Below are positions 23,169 to 35,634 of a DNA stretch of 64,000 nt, one piece after another (the stretch's first letter is position 1; each line of letters begins with the position of its first letter). Origin of the DNA: Heterobasidion occidentale. Lineage: Eukaryota; Basidiomycota; Agaricomycetes; Russulales; Bondarzewiaceae. Position numbers and translations under genes: made by a program. The notes under the pieces are model-generated. The model saw only the letters and a list, made by a program, of their open reading frames with translations. It did not search any database and was not told where the DNA came from. The DNA lies in NCBI GenBank assembly GCA_039111635.1, contig JBCAQO010000001.1, positions 4,030,001-4,094,000 of the forward strand. The letters are read 5' to 3'.

Positions 23169-23510
23169 ATGGACCGAATGAGGACCAATGAGACGCGATG
23201 AAAACCAAATGCAGCCTCTCCCTGCACGTGATCTCGATCCATCTCCAGATAATTCGTGAAAAGGTGGACAAATTATGTTGCGTGTGTATCTCTCAAATCA
23301 TTCTCTGTACCCCATGGCCTCAACATCGTACAGCGAAAAACAGTCACGTCAACAACCAGTTTGGTGCGCTTTGTGAATATGGGCATCCGAGGCTGCCCGA
23401 GTGCTTGGCGCCCAGCCCGACGTGCCACTAAAGGTTGTCCTTCACGCGTCACCGCCATCCGTTCCACTTCCATCTGTTGTTAACGCCATCATACGCACGT
23501 CCACATCTTC
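23169..23510. promoter_or_regulatory. bidirectional promoter between TRM2 and MAM3-like gene
   Basis: 342 bp separating two divergent housekeeping-type genes. Pyrimidine-rich toward the plus-strand ATG. No TATA box evident. Confidence 0.45.
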
Positions 23511-25845
23511 ATGATCCTTTCTGCTGCAATATTTTCCTTGATTTCCTCTGTCAATGCTTTCCCTTTCCTAAATGCGGCACTTGCGGAACCCATCGCGGAG
23601 AAACCAGAGCCAGTCGGGTCGCCTCAGTTCTGGTGGAAACTCGCAATCAGTATCGTGCTGGTCCTGTCTGGGGGCGTCTTCGCCGGGTGAGTCTTTGTGC
23701 TTACACCACGCAGGACGCGTGCTGCTGCGTGTGATCTCGTCGAATAGAGGGACGCGCTGACCCCTATACGCGCGACGCGCTTAGCTTGACGTTGGGGCTC
23801 ATGGGACTGGACGAACTTCATCTACGCGTTCTCGCAACCTCATCAGAGGATATGAAAGAGAAAGCTAATGCGCAGAAGGGTGAGTGCCAACGTTCGATCA
23901 TCTTATTGTCGGGCGTGTCAGTTCAATGTTCATCATTCAGTGTTGAAACTCCTGGGCAAGGGTCGCCACTGGGTTTTGGTTGTGAGTCAAAAACTTGTTT
24001 ATTGCATGAGTCAACACCTTTATGTTTTTTCAAGGTTCTTCTATTGGGCAATGTGGTTCGTCTTTCTCAGCCTCAGGAATGCCACAACTTTTGATTGGTA
24101 TTTTTAGATCGTGAACGAAAGTTTACCCATCTTTCTCGACAAAGCCGTAAGTCCACCGTCTTATAACCATTACTTAAGCTTCATTCAGACTTAGATTGGT
24201 GGTGGCATTGCTGCCGTTGCTATTTCTACCTTCATGATTGGTGCGTGCATATGGCTTTGGACTGACGCTTGAGTGAACGCGATTGACCGTACGATTTGAT
24301 TAGTTATTTTCGGGTACGTTGCATCTTTTTCTGCATGCGTATACAATCTTATATGATTTCATTTTGATTCTCAGAGAGTGAGTGGATGTCATTCGACGCT
24401 GTCAAGATTGAAGTTGATGGCCCGTAAGAGTGATTCCACAAGCTGTCAGCGTGCGTTACGGCCTCTCCATTGGGGCAGCTTGCGCTCCCATCGTCCTCAC
24501 ATTCATGTACTTATTTGGTCCGTCATTCCACGTATATGCAAGCTTGATATTCACACTTTGTTCTTAGCTCCCATCGCCTGGCCTATAGCTAAACTCCTCG
24601 ACTATGTACTTGGCCACAATGAAATCTCCACCTACAAGAAGGCAGAGCTGAAGTCCTTCCTCCAATTTCACCGCAGTGGCGAGGAGCCACTACGGGATGA
24701 CGAGATTAGCATTCTTAATGGTGTGCTTGAGCTGAACACCAAGAACGTGGAGACGATCATGACTCCCATGAAGGCAAGCCCTCACATGTCTGCTCTTTTG
24801 ATGTTCAAAACCGACCATATTACAGGATGTTCTCACACTTGCTTCTGACGCCATAATGGATAGCAAGACCGTGGAGCATATGTGTGTAGCAATGCGTTTT
24901 CATCTTGGCGGACATCCTGATATCTTTTGTTCTGGGATCGAAGCCTAACCAGTGGATACTCCCGATTCCCTGTGCATGAGCCCGGCAACCCCTTTTCGTT
25001 CATCGGTCTCCTGCTCGTCAAGAAGGTACGGATCGAACACAGTTTAATATTGTTTCCCATATACAGCGATTCAACTTCTCGGCCATTGCAGCTGTTGTCG
25101 TATGATCCAGCTCAATGCTGGCCCGTTTCCAAATTCCAACTTGGGATTCTACCTGAAGCCAAACCTTCCATCAACTGTTTCCAAGCTCTCGATTACTTGT
25201 GAGTTTACGACGTTACGCAGAAGGTGCGCACGCTGATCAACTGCCTGCTCGCTCCAGCCAAACGGGACGCGCACATCTACTTCTCATCAGCACGACCCCA
25301 GGAATGGCCGGAGGTGCGATAGGAGTGATCACACTCGAAGGTAATAGCGACTGCCATCGAAGGTTCAAGAATTACACTAACATTGACCACGTCGCTCAGA
25401 TATCATTGAGGAAATCATATCAGAGGAGATCGTCGACGAGACAGATCGGTACGAAGACAATCAAAACAAAAAGCGCGCAAAGCGCATGACGAACGCTACC
25501 ATCATGCGAGGGTAAGTCCATCTCTCCGCTCTATTCACCGCACGCAGGCGGCGATCCTGACGATCTTTCAGAATTGTCGAGCGCGAACGTCGCGTCGACT
25601 CCGCAAACACCAGCATCGGCGAACGCACGCCGCTGATAGCCCAGAGTCCACCGTCGGAGCAGAACGGTCTCGAGCGTCGCCTCCCGTCTGCAGTACGGCA
25701 CGACGGTGCTCAGTCAATCTCCCAAATCATAACAACTCTCCAATCCTTTCCGAGCGTCAACGCGTCAATTTCAAACGCTCACGAAACATCCGCATTCGTA
25801 TCAGCAAATACATCTCTATTCCGCTTCTTCTCGTGGTTGTCTTAA
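23511..25845 (+). CDS. MAM3: CNNM/MAM3-type membrane protein (DUF21 plus CBS pair)
   Basis: A divalent-metal homeostasis protein related to yeast Mam3 (vacuolar membrane) and animal CNNM. ATG at 23511 begins a signal-like segment MILSAAIFSLISSVNAFP, then a luminal stretch and the first helix KLAISIVLVLSGGVFAG. The DUF21 domain follows: LTLGLMGLDELHLRVLA, VLLLGNVIVNESLPIFLDK, and FGVIPQAVSVRYGLSIGAAC. The CBS pair comprises ELNTKNVETIMTPM, SGYSRFPVHEPGNP, FIGLLLVKK and GVITLEDIIEEIISEEIVDE. The C-terminal tail is polar and low in complexity. About ten small introns; stop at 25843-25845. Convergent with the next gene with only 43 bp between. Family is certain, the transported or sensed ion is inferred. 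Confidence 0.92.
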
Positions 25846-25888
25846 CGCATGCACATTATCTTGTTTACCCGTCGTCTATCACAATTAT

Positions 25889-27222
25889 TCATTGTCTCGG
25901 TCGCGCGCCTTGTCTAGCTCTCGCACCCGTGCCTACAAGCAAATATACAGTCAGATCACCGTTGATTGATCCAAATGATGGTGAGCGGCACAAAACGCGA
26001 TGGGACCATTCATGGCGTACCTCGAGCGCGTAAAGGTGAGAGTCGTGCGACTCTGGCGAGAGCTTGTGCACCGCTTTGGCGAGATCGTAAAGGTAATCCT
26101 GCGTTTGGCGCGTCAGGACACGCAGAACACCGCCACGCAAATATGTCACCTTGTTCCGCCCAGAGGGACCAACAGAGCGCCAAATGATCTCGGCCAGCTG
26201 ATCCAGCGGTTCCGAGCCGACTGCGAGGGGCGTAGCTATGAGCATTCATCAGGGGTGTTTCGGGGGTACGTACTGAACGAGGGATTGTCATTCCGGCCGA
26301 CGTAACACTGGAATCAGAACCGGCGATGGATGGATGGTTGCATGTTGACGTTGACATTGGATTAGAAAGAACGTACGACGGCATTGGGTATGATCACTTT
26401 CTCCTGGCCGTTCTCTAGTCCGTACAGGTCCACTTCTTCTAGCGTGTAGCCATCCTGATGAACGCATCCGTGGAAAATCGAAGACAAGAATCAACATCAA
26501 TGGTGCATACCTTTTCACGATAGTCTTTGACAAGGTCAAGTCGATTTTTTTTCCGGGAAGTACAGAACTAGATACGACGCATAACTCACCAAGGTAGTCT
26601 CTGACTTCTGCTGCGTATGCAGTATCTATGGTATATGCGATACCTATAACAGTGCGCTAGTTTAGTACGTTATATAGATTAGAAGAGACACAAAAAATCA
26701 GGAAGCATACCCCACACGACGTCCTCATGAGGAAAGGGGTCCTTATCATCGGCCCAGCGTTGTGAGCGGAATGCCCGGTCATGCAGGGATAGTAGGCGCA
26801 GAGACGGCGTACCGATCCAGAGAACGCTTCCCAGTCTGCTTGATGGACGAGCGTCACGACTCTCCCGGGGCTCTGTCAGAGGATGGCGAACCGAAATTCA
26901 TTGTGGGTCTCATTCGCGGAAGGCATCGCGCGCAGTGCACACGACAGGTGCTCTTACCTCGGGCGTCCCGCGATGGTCATGCGACTTCTGGGCAAAGCGA
27001 CGCACGTAGCCTTTCAGATACCCCGGCGCTGTTCCAATTACGAAGAAAAGCTGTGAGCTCCTCAACGTCGCCGCTAGAATGTGCGTGCATACTTTGAGCG
27101 ACGGTATGCGGCGGAGGCTGCAGGACACCATGAGCAGAGCGAGGCACCTCGTGCGACAAGACTGTTACCTTGAAGATGAGGGAGCCGTACCCGAAGACTA
27201 TGTAGGGCTTTGCGAGCGTCAT
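25889..27222 (-). CDS. GCG1: ChaC-type gamma-glutamylcyclotransferase
   Basis: Degrades glutathione to 5-oxoproline and Cys-Gly in the cytosol. Exon 1 is MTLAKPYIVFGYGSLIFK, holding the family's substrate-binding loop YGSL. After small introns come PGYLKGYVRRFAQKSHDHRG, RVVTLV, EDVVWGIAYTIDTAYAAEV and the catalytic-glutamate block DYLDYREKDGYT. SLDQLAEIIWRSVGPSGRN and TYLYDLAKAVHKL-type sequence follow. A last exon reads ARVRELDKARDRDNE with the stop at 25889-25891, spliced after HLYALE. About seven introns in 1.3 kb. Assignment rests on the whole domain being present. Confidence 0.9.
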
Positions 27223-27595
27223 TCTCGTCGAGCTCGACGTGGGTCTGCTGTGACGAGTCGCAGATGACTGACTCGAACGGCACTTACTTGTGATGACAGG
27301 ACGATCAGTCAGTGGTAAGGCGTGATATCGTGCGATGAAGCCTCGGGAACGTGCCGTCGGGAACTCTAGGAGTATACGGCTCTCCGTCCACCTAAGTTCC
27401 AGGTCGCACCGAGTGCTCTTATCCAAAATGTGTGTGTACGAGTAGTCGAGCACAGGACGCAAACGACGGTCACGCGTGTCGCAAATCAAATCAAAAACAT
27501 TACAGTTGAATGTAATGTGCCGTCCACAATCTAAACATCATTAAAAAGATCCTATAGAGTCATCTATAAACGTGTCCATGGCCAGGTCTCCCCCG
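27223..27595. other. intergenic spacer
   Basis: 373 bp; promoter of the cyclotransferase and 3' flank of PSD1. No gene seen. Confidence 0.5.
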
Positions 27596-29478
27596 CTAAT
27601 CATCCTTGTCGTGCCCAATATCCCCAAGCGCCTGCCCGACCTTCACCTTCTGCCCCTCGTGGACGGCGAACTCGAACGTCTTCGGCGCCTCAAAGACGAG
27701 CACGATCGTGCTCCCTAAACAGAAGCCGCCCATCTCTTGCGCGGGGGTCAGAGGCTGCCCGTTGAGGATCGGCGACGCGGCAGAGTAGACCGCCTCGGTG
27801 TACGTCCCGGGCGGCGGTGGGCGGCCGCGGACGTTCGTGCGGAGTGCCTAATGAGATGCGCGACCGTCAGACGCGCCAGCCTTTCCGCGGAACGGAGTGG
27901 AAGGAAGAGGTCACCTGGTCAAAGTTGATTTTGATGCTGCCGACGTTCGTCGCGCCGACGGGGATCATGCTGAAGAACCCGTGCCTCCACCGGCCGAGCA
28001 TGGCGACGCGCTCGTTGAGAACGAACAGGTTCTCCAGGCGCTTCGCCACGTACGGCGAGACGGAGAACAGCTCGCCTGCGAAACCTCACGCTTGAACACC
28101 GGCCGTGCGAACTTCGCTCGAACGAACGCACCTTGAAAGTGCCGCCGCTTTTCGACGACCCACGCGGCGGGGCTGTGGAAGCGGTGGTAGTCGCCCGGCG
28201 CGAGGTAGATGACGGTGAAGAAGAGCGCGTTGCCCGGCTTGACGCTCGTGCCGGACGTGCTGCGGCGGTGGCTGAGCGACGGCTGCACGCCCATCTCGCG
28301 CGCGACGGACACGTCGTGCGCGACCGTGTCCTGCAGCGAGCGGTCGGCTCGACGACGGACGCGTCGATGCGCTCGCCGTGCTTCTTCGGTGCGGGGTGCC
28401 GCGCGTACGCCTCGGGGTCCGTCGGGAACGCGGGGCCCTGCGGGTCCGCGAACGCGGCGCGGTCGGCGTGGTCGGGTCGACGTCCCGATGAGCTGGTTGA
28501 GGCTGTACTCGATCCCGTTGACGTTCGCGAACTCCTCGTCGTCGACGACCTCCATGTCGCGCGGCGGGAACTGCACGACGGTCGAGCCGGGCGCGCCGGG
28601 CGCGTGCTTCTCGACGCCGAGGAGCGCGTCGAGCGAGTACGTGATGCCCTTGACCTGCTCGACGCGCAGGTCCTTGATCGTGCCGAAGTGCAGCACCGTG
28701 CCGTCCGCGGGGCTCACGAGCGCGGCCGCGGCGACGGGGCGCGCGCCCGGCTTGAGCCTGCGGTAGAAGAACTCGCCGAGGCTCGCGTACGCGCGCAGGT
28801 CCGCGGGCTCGATCTCGTCGAGGTCGCAGCCGAAGGCCCAGGCGTACAGGGTGAAGCCGATCGGGCGGAACCAGACGGGGAGCTCGAGCGAGTTGAGCCA
28901 GCCCCAGAGGCGCGACATGTTGCGCAGCGGCAGCGCGCCGAGGATGTGCACCTGTCCGCGGCGGCGCAGCAGGGAGGTGGTGAGGGAGAGGGAGTGGAGA
29001 GGATGTGCCAGCACGCACCTGCCATGGCCCCTTCAGCCGGATGACCTCCTGCCCATCCTCGTCTACGTACACGTCCTTCCTGACCGACTTTTGTACTGGA
29101 GCACGACGAGCAGGAGGGCGCCGATGAACCACGGGAGGGGATACCACTTCGTTGGGGTCTGCCGCCAGGCCTGGGCGACTTTTTCTGAGGAGGACATGGT
29201 GCCAAGTCAGCAAGCACAGTCCGTGACAAGCAGCGCCGCCAGAAGATAAGGCACGCACTAAATAATGGTGCTTTTTCCCCGTGATTGTTGACTACACGAT
29301 CGAAGCGTGGCTGGCTGCTGTGAAGCGCGCGAAGAAGGGCGCCGTGTCGTCGCGAGAGGTCCTTTGACGGCAGCGCTCTCAATGCGTGGCTAACTGCCAG
29401 GCGAGGGGGCGACGACGCCGTGCGCCGCGAGGCGAGCAGAGAGCCGGCGCCGAGCAACTTATTTGTGGAGGGTAGCAT
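27596..29478 (-). CDS. PSD1: phosphatidylserine decarboxylase, mitochondrial (PSD1)
   Basis: Makes phosphatidylethanolamine in the inner mitochondrial membrane. Exon 1 (ATG 29478) is a textbook presequence, [20 protein letters not shown] through [11 protein letters not shown]. It splices to [15 protein letters not shown] and the membrane segment [13 protein letters not shown]. The core carries [50 protein letters not shown], and [18 protein letters not shown] (catalytic His). The self-cleavage site LGST is in [18 protein letters not shown] near 27703-27717. The frame slips at 29089-29092 (TTTT on the plus strand; one more A would restore YKKSVRKDV) and twice in the variable linker near 28330-28490. 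These are probably assembly errors in a GC-rich essential gene. Confidence 0.92.
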
Positions 29479-29800
29479 CTACTCGAACCGACGAACATGC
29501 AGGAGAGACGGCGTATGATGGTAGGATGTGAGAAAGCGTTCGAACGTACTCAAGTAATAAGTAAAGTATCATATGCGCCCAAGCAGCCGCGGCCATCACG
29601 TCCTCGCTCAAATTGACTTACTCACAACCCTCGCGCGTGACTGCATCCCCAATTTTCTCACAGTCACTCGGTGTCTGACCTCAGAGAGAAAAAAAAGAAA
29701 AAAAAATACGAATCGCATTGAACAAAACTCCGAGCTACTTGCTGCAGGGAAGGCATTCTGAACTTTTTCGTGTCTAGGCTGACCCTGAACTAAAACCGCC
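29479..29800. other. intergenic spacer with A-rich tract
   Basis: 322 bp between PSD1 and the second BCS1-like gene. Contains an adenine-rich tract at 29689-29707. No gene seen. Confidence 0.5.
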
Positions 29801-31869
29801 TCATGGCACTCGTGAGGGGGCGCTCGTGCCGTCAGCGAGCCTCAGTCTCTCAAGAGCCCGCCTCTGCTCGACGACCGACTCCGCCCACGCCCTCACGCCA
29901 GCGACAGCGCCCTCGCAATCCCGCCGGTGGCGCACGAGGTACCCCTCGAGGTCCGACATCGAAACAGCCCCTTCCGGAACGCCAGCAACGAACCGCGCGC
30001 GCAGGGCCCCATGCGCTTCGCTCTCTTGATTGACTGTAGAGGAGCTTTCTGAGGTTGGGGAGCCAGCGTCCGAGGTAGAGCTCCCGCCGAAGAAGATGTA
30101 TTCGAACAGCGCGGACGCCTGCGCGCGCGACGCGAGCGCGTACGGGATCGTGCGGGTGAGCCGGCCTGCGCGCAAGAGGGCAGGGTGGACCTGCGCCAGG
30201 TGGCTCGTCTGCGCGCCGCAAATCCCGCAAATCCTTGTGAGCACGGCAGAGCTCGCTGGACCGTATACGAGGTAGGTAGGCCACTCACGGTGGCGAAGAT
30301 GATGCGGCCGTCGTCGCTCCCGATGCCGTCGAGCAGGCTGAGGACGCCGGAGACGGACACCGCGATCATCTGTTCCTGGGCGTCGGGCAGGGGCACGCCG
30401 TTGCGGCTCGGTGTGGCAGGCCCTTGGGCGCCGGCGGAGACGCAGTCGATGTCTTCGAGGAGGAGGATGGCGTCCCCGGGCACGCGCGCAAGCAGGCGGT
30501 TCAGGGACACGTCGTTCATCCTACAAGAGGAAGAAACAAAATCATCAGAAGGTGCTCAGGCGACGCGACCGGATATGTGTACATCGGGTCGGAAAGAGAA
30601 AGCGTGTAGACTTTGAGATTCAGCTCGCCTGCCTGTGTCAGTCGGTGAATGTCAGATATCCGGGGAGGCACGGGGTGCGTGGCGCACTAAAGTATACACC
30701 GTAGCCGCTGGCGGATAGGGGCCACGTCAGAAGCTCAGATCAGCCATCGTCGGAGGGGGTATCACGCACTCTTTCCCGTGCCAGACGGACCGTGCAAGAG
30801 GTAGCTGTAGCGATAGGGCACGCCGTTATCGTGGTACCAGCTCTCAGAGCTCATAAACGCGCGGAGCTCGTCGAGCAGCTCGGCCTTGATGTTGCCGTCC
30901 AAAATGAGAGAGTCGAACGGGCGCAGAGACCGGCTGACGCCTGTCGTCCAGATGGGCCGGCCGAAGTAGCTCTGCAACCGGCGACGTGAGCTCAGTCAGA
31001 CGCCAAGAGTTCCAGACAGATGGAATAGACACGGACGTTCTGGATGTGGTGGAGCGTGACGGTCTTGAGGCCTCGCGACACGGAGGCCTGGTGCACCTCT
31101 TCCACGAGCCGTTCCAGCGCGGAAACGTTCCGAGTGAACAGCCTCAAACCGACAGCGCAACATCACAATAAGCGACACCTCCCGGCGAGATATAAAAAAA
31201 ATGCGCCGGAGGCGGCGCTCACCTCAGGCGGAGTGAGGGCGGCGGTCGGTCGTCCGGCGACGCCCAGTAGCTCCCGTCCTGGCTGACCGCGACCTCAGCG
31301 AGGTATCCGCGCCACCAGAAGCGCTCCTTGTACCCGTCCGCAGGGACGAAGTCCATGGCGTCGTTCAGAGGGAAATGCAGCTTCGAGAACACGGCGGGGC
31401 CGACGCGGTGCTCGCCCCTGCGCGCGGATATGACGCTCTCGGACTCGTGGCGCCAGATGCCCCTGTCGGTCTTGCGGGGAGCGTTCAATGTCTGGGTCGC
31501 TGCAGGATGCATGGAGACGTAACTCACGAGGTACAGAACGAGCCAATCGTACGCGGGGTCGCCTTGAGTGAATGAGGCTGTCACGGTGAGCGCTGCGACG
31601 CCACGCAGTTTGAGAATAATGTTTGGCGCTCAGGCGAGAGAGGAAAAAATAACAGGTCGGGCCTCACATAGGTTGGACGGCTGAGAGAGCCAGCGCCATA
31701 GTCCCCGCGCGAGGTGGTACCCGGCGGTCACGAGCACCATCGATATCCCGTTGATCACCACAGAGTGACGATAAAAATGGACGAGCGGCGAGGCTTCGAG
31801 CGCTCTACATGCTCGCTCAAGGATCCAAAAGGAGTTTGGCGACGAGGCGTAGGAGTCGCAGAGGGACAT
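29801..31869 (-). CDS. BCS1-like AAA ATPase, complete copy
   Basis: Starts MSLCDSYASSPNSFWILERA (31869), with a predicted membrane helix VVINGISMVLVTAGYHLARG about 35 residues in. The BCS1-specific N-domain follows: DPAYDWLVLYLVS, RGEHRVGPAVFSKLHFPL, KERFWWRGYLAEVAVSQDG, then LFTRNVSALERLVEEVHQAS. The AAA domain has SRSLRPFDSLILDGNIKAEL, Walker A GPSGTGKSA, and Walker B ILLLEDIDC. An AVSVSGVLSLLDGIGSDDGR block and HPALLRAGRLTRTIPYAL complete it; the usual Arg-Phe-Asp is here Arg-Leu-Thr, so the second arginine-finger region is altered. It ends with a basic tail. About seven introns. It is a homologue of the gene at the left edge, but clearly diverged and in the opposite orientation. Confidence 0.88.
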
Positions 31870-32883
31870 GCTGGGCTTGGCGTTGCAGGGCTGTGGCGAG
31901 GAAGGGAGGCTCGTACGTGGGGGTGAATGCGGAAGAGGGTGTTTGTGGAGGGCATACGTATAAGACTGTGGGCCGCCACGATCACAGCATCAATTGTCAG
32001 GGATAGGTAGTCTTCCAGGTGCAGGGCTAGCGTGGCGTCCACCACGTCGCTTGATTTAATTGCCACCGGGCGTGCGCCCAACTGATCTGCTTCCGTACTG
32101 CGCAGGCTGTGTGCGCGGCGACAGACATCGCCTGGTTTCTTCAACCCTGTCAGGGAGAATCAAACGGCAACTGACCATACAAAAAAATATAAGGAACACA
32201 AAACAATAAGCCCCTTGGCGCGGTGCGCACCTGGGGTGGAGAGAATAAGGCAGAGGACAAGGCCTGTGAAGCTGACGCGTGGAAGACGTGAAGAGTGTCC
32301 AGGGAAGATGCGCCAACAGAACAAGAAGTGTATCACAGCCCAGCATCGTGTCGAGGCGTTGTTCCGTTCCACGCCTGTCCACCGTGCCGCCTCTCAAGAG
32401 CTCACACACGCGTCTTCGCATAGGTGTTCCGAATGTTCGGGAGTGGGTGCAATCGTTACAGTATGATAGCATCACATGAATAGAGCGCGCGGCCCTGCTC
32501 GAGGCGCAGATCCCGCAAGAAGGTCGTGTGCCTTGGAGATGATGGCAAGACGCCATGGGAGCGTCTGAGCACCGACAACTTAGAGCCTTCCCTATTTGCA
32601 TAATTTATGTTCGCTGAGTAATCGAAGTGCGGGATTATTATAATCTTATTTGAGTTTCTAAGTGACCTATATGCCAAATTTCTCTCAACGTCCAGCACCT
32701 CTCTAAAGTCTCATTGTTTTGTGTCCGCGGTGGGGCTTTGAAGCCTTGAGGATTGAAAGAGGCTTCATCCTCTCCGCATATTCAGAATTACCAGGTGCAT
32801 CACAATCAGAAAATTTGCTTCAAAAAAGTATAACGGAGACAACAAGGACACCAGGACGGCCATGGTCATACCGATACAGCGCT
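31870..32883. other. 1-kb gap without a recognisable gene
   Basis: 5' flank of the ATPase and 3' flank of the oxalate decarboxylase. Frames on either strand show no motif or splice-linked continuation. Nothing else recognised. Confidence 0.5.
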
Positions 32884-35051
32884 TCAGATACCAACAACAT
32901 ACTGTTTCGTCTTTTTGAATGTGGCAATCGTCGCATCGCTGAGGCCGAGATGAGCTTTGACCAGTGCAGGCGGAGTAAGGGCAAGCCACTGGCATAAGGG
33001 GTGAGTAGAGAATTATAAACAGTATTATATGAACGCTCTCACTTGGCTTAGGCTGACATCCTGGAACCGATCTAAGGTGGATCGTAAGGGTGCAGATCAG
33101 ATGATATGATTGTTTGCTCACCGGTCTTGAAGATCTCAAGATAATGCAACGTCGTGTTGCCGACGTTCTCGACATAGTGCCCTGAACTCGCCGTATGAGC
33201 AATATAGATATCACAGAATTGAATAACGACAGACCGTAGGTCGCGGGAACGTATCCCACGTCGCCTGGCTGGTAGTCGAACGTCCGAGCGTTGCTTTGAG
33301 AAGCAAATACAGTGATGCGAGCGTTCCCTTCACTGCGTGAAAAGAGTCAAGGCGTGAACAGCGAGACGAGTGGAGAAGACTTACATGAAGTAAGTCCATT
33401 CGTCTTGAGTGGGATGCCACTAATGTCCACAGCGTCAATCAGGGGTGCCTCTATACAGCCAATAAAACTGACGTGTAATTCTCTCATGGCTCCAGGTTCA
33501 ACAGTCACGTCCGCGACAGCAAGAGTTTTCGCGATGGGGAAAATAGTTGAATCCACAATCTTGATGGTTCCGCCTCCCGATCGAGTCGCATTCATCTTCG
33601 ACATGGCGAAAGATAGGGCGTTAGGAACTTGACCTTGAGGATCTGGGACAGGAACGGCATCTAGAGATGGATCCTCTGAAAAACATACGTCAGATGGTAT
33701 CACCTGAATGGTTGGTGTAGGTGCAAACCTGAGGGAAAGATGTACAGCTCTCTGGCAGGGATGCTATTGAATGCCGATATATCTGTCTGAAAGTTCTTAG
33801 CGATCACCTCCTTCGGGATGTGCGCAAGCCAATCCGTCAGCTAATCAGCCAAAGTCAGTACGTGAGCGCAATATTTGGTAATGGCCTCAGATAAACCACC
33901 GTACCAGGAAAGTTGCGTCTTCGCTGAAATCACCGTCATCAAAGACCTGTGGATGCGGTTTGTAACGGGAGTCGCAACTGAAAAATAACGTAACAAACTA
34001 GTAGGAACTCGGTGCCCTCGGCAGATTCATTGGTCGCCTGTAAAGAGTGTGGAACACCCGGTGGGAAGTACCAGATATCACCTGCATTCTAAGTTGTCGA
34101 GTGTTGTTAGAGTGTCGACTATTGATGCAATTCAGAGAAGCGTACCACATTAGCCAAGTAGTTCTTTCCATCCTGATCCACGGCCGTTATTTGAGTTGAT
34201 CCCTGCCCGAGGATGTTTGAATATTGAGATACTGAAAGTGATCGAAGAGACACACCTTTATGACATAGGCCCACTGAAAAATGCCACACGATAGTTCAGT
34301 ATTTGAGTTGAGAATGAACAGTGGGAAAGGTATATACTTCGGATGTTCGGTGCCAGTGCAACTCTCTGGAAGTGGCGTTCAGAATGATGATATTCTATCA
34401 GAAGTAGGCACGTACCGAACAGCGCCTGGTTCAAGTCGCATGTTGACGCCGGCCATCTCTGTGATCGCATTAGTGAGCAATGATGGGTGAACGAACATAG
34501 TTGGCAACAGACGTTTAGCAATTGGCATATCATTGACTGAAATGTACGAAAGTCAGCAGCATGATATCGCATTGTTTTAGAGAGGCTCACTGTTCTGCTG
34601 TCTGGCCCAACCCCCGGTCTGCAGACGATTGTGACTCAGACTGAAGGGCCACTTTGCATTGAGCCTAGGATTGAATCGTCAGTACGAGGCACACGCCCGA
34701 TAGCGCGAACTACGCACACTTCGCCATTATCCGTAGTAGGAGGTGCAGGAAGTCAGGATTCTGTCTGTCGATCTCCACATTCTGTGGACCGATGACGGTG
34801 CTTCCGAGTTTACCGCGTATAGGCTCAGGTTGAATGTCTGCTCCCGCGTGGAAGGCAGGAGCATTAGGGTTGTCAGTCGCCAAAGGAACTGTCGGACTTG
34901 GGCTAGCTGCCGACACTAAGCTGGGGGAGCCTAAAACTGATGTTGTCAAAGTGCCAACCATCAGCGCAGACGGCTTGCTAGCAGGGGCCGCAGAAACTGA
35001 GAGAGTGAGGAACAGAGCGCAAAGCTGGAGCGAGCTGAAGAAGTGGAGCAT
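32884..35051 (-). CDS. secreted oxalate decarboxylase (bicupin)
   Basis: Converts oxalate to formate and CO2; manganese-dependent, extracellular or wall-bound in wood-decay fungi. Signal peptide MLHFFSSLQLCALFLTLSVS (ATG 35051). The first cupin is assembled across introns as RLEPGAVRELHWHRTSE with WAYVIKGSTQITAVDQDG, then AGDIWYFPPGVPHSLQA. The second is MRELHWHPTQDEWTYF, SGNARITVFAS, YQPGDVGYVPATYGHYVENV. Metal-binding His-x-His and the Glu of each cupin are present. The tail SQWLALTPPALVKAHLGL, then KKTKQYVVGI, ends at 32884-32886. At least fifteen short introns break the gene. The pattern fits decarboxylase rather than oxidase because both cupins are complete. Confidence 0.92.
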
Positions 35052-35108
35052 GGCCAGTGAAGGTGCAGAAGACGGGGTCTTAGTCCGTCCTCTAATGCAT
35101 GCGCCGCT

Positions 35109-35116
35109 CTTTTATA
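35109..35116 (-). promoter_or_regulatory. TATA box of oxalate decarboxylase gene
   Basis: TATAAAAG on the minus strand, about 58 bp upstream of the ATG. The spacer to the divergent cullin gene is otherwise featureless. Confidence 0.65.
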
Positions 35117-35634
35117 CTGCTACCTTGTTCTAGTCCGAAGGGGCTGATGTTGAATAGGACTGCACGCAGTTTCCGTCCTGGACCAAATTGAGAAGGACAG
35201 ACGAGACTGAGAATCTAAAAATAACGCATGCGACTAGTCAAGTGGTTAAACTGACAGCCTGCGTCCACTATTAGTTGTTATTCAAATGAGGCGAGGCTCG
35301 AGAGGAGAGAATGGGACATCGTAGGGTTTACTTAGCACAAGTCAGTTGAGTCCACATTTCGATCGAACGCGAATGCGAAGAGGTTGATGGTGATGCTAAG
35401 TTGTGAATGACTTGATGATAAGACAAATCTGTTTGTTCGTCGTGAGGCTCGAGCTGGCACAGCGCTGGCACGGACGAGGCCTGACGAGGCACGATAGGCG
35501 CTGATATTCATCGGAGTAAGGCCTAGTAAGTAAGGCGGAGTGTCGTGTTTGTATTTCAAGGTTTGCTTCCGCCGGCAACTCGCGGCACGGCGTCGAGGGC
35601 GACGTTCCGGGCGATCCGATCGTCGCTCGCAACG
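35117..35634. promoter_or_regulatory. bidirectional upstream region
   Basis: About 520 bp shared by the secreted decarboxylase and the cullin-4 gene. No further motif identified. Confidence 0.4.

Noticed and set aside
28133..29044. Long plus-strand frame (303 codons) opposite PSD1
   Set aside because: It is a mirror of GC-rich codons in PSD1; the translation is Arg/Ala/Val-rich with no motif.
28086..29258. 390-codon minus-strand frame overlapping PSD1
   Set aside because: Wrong frame of PSD1; Arg/Pro-rich and without the decarboxylase motifs, which lie in the neighbouring frames.
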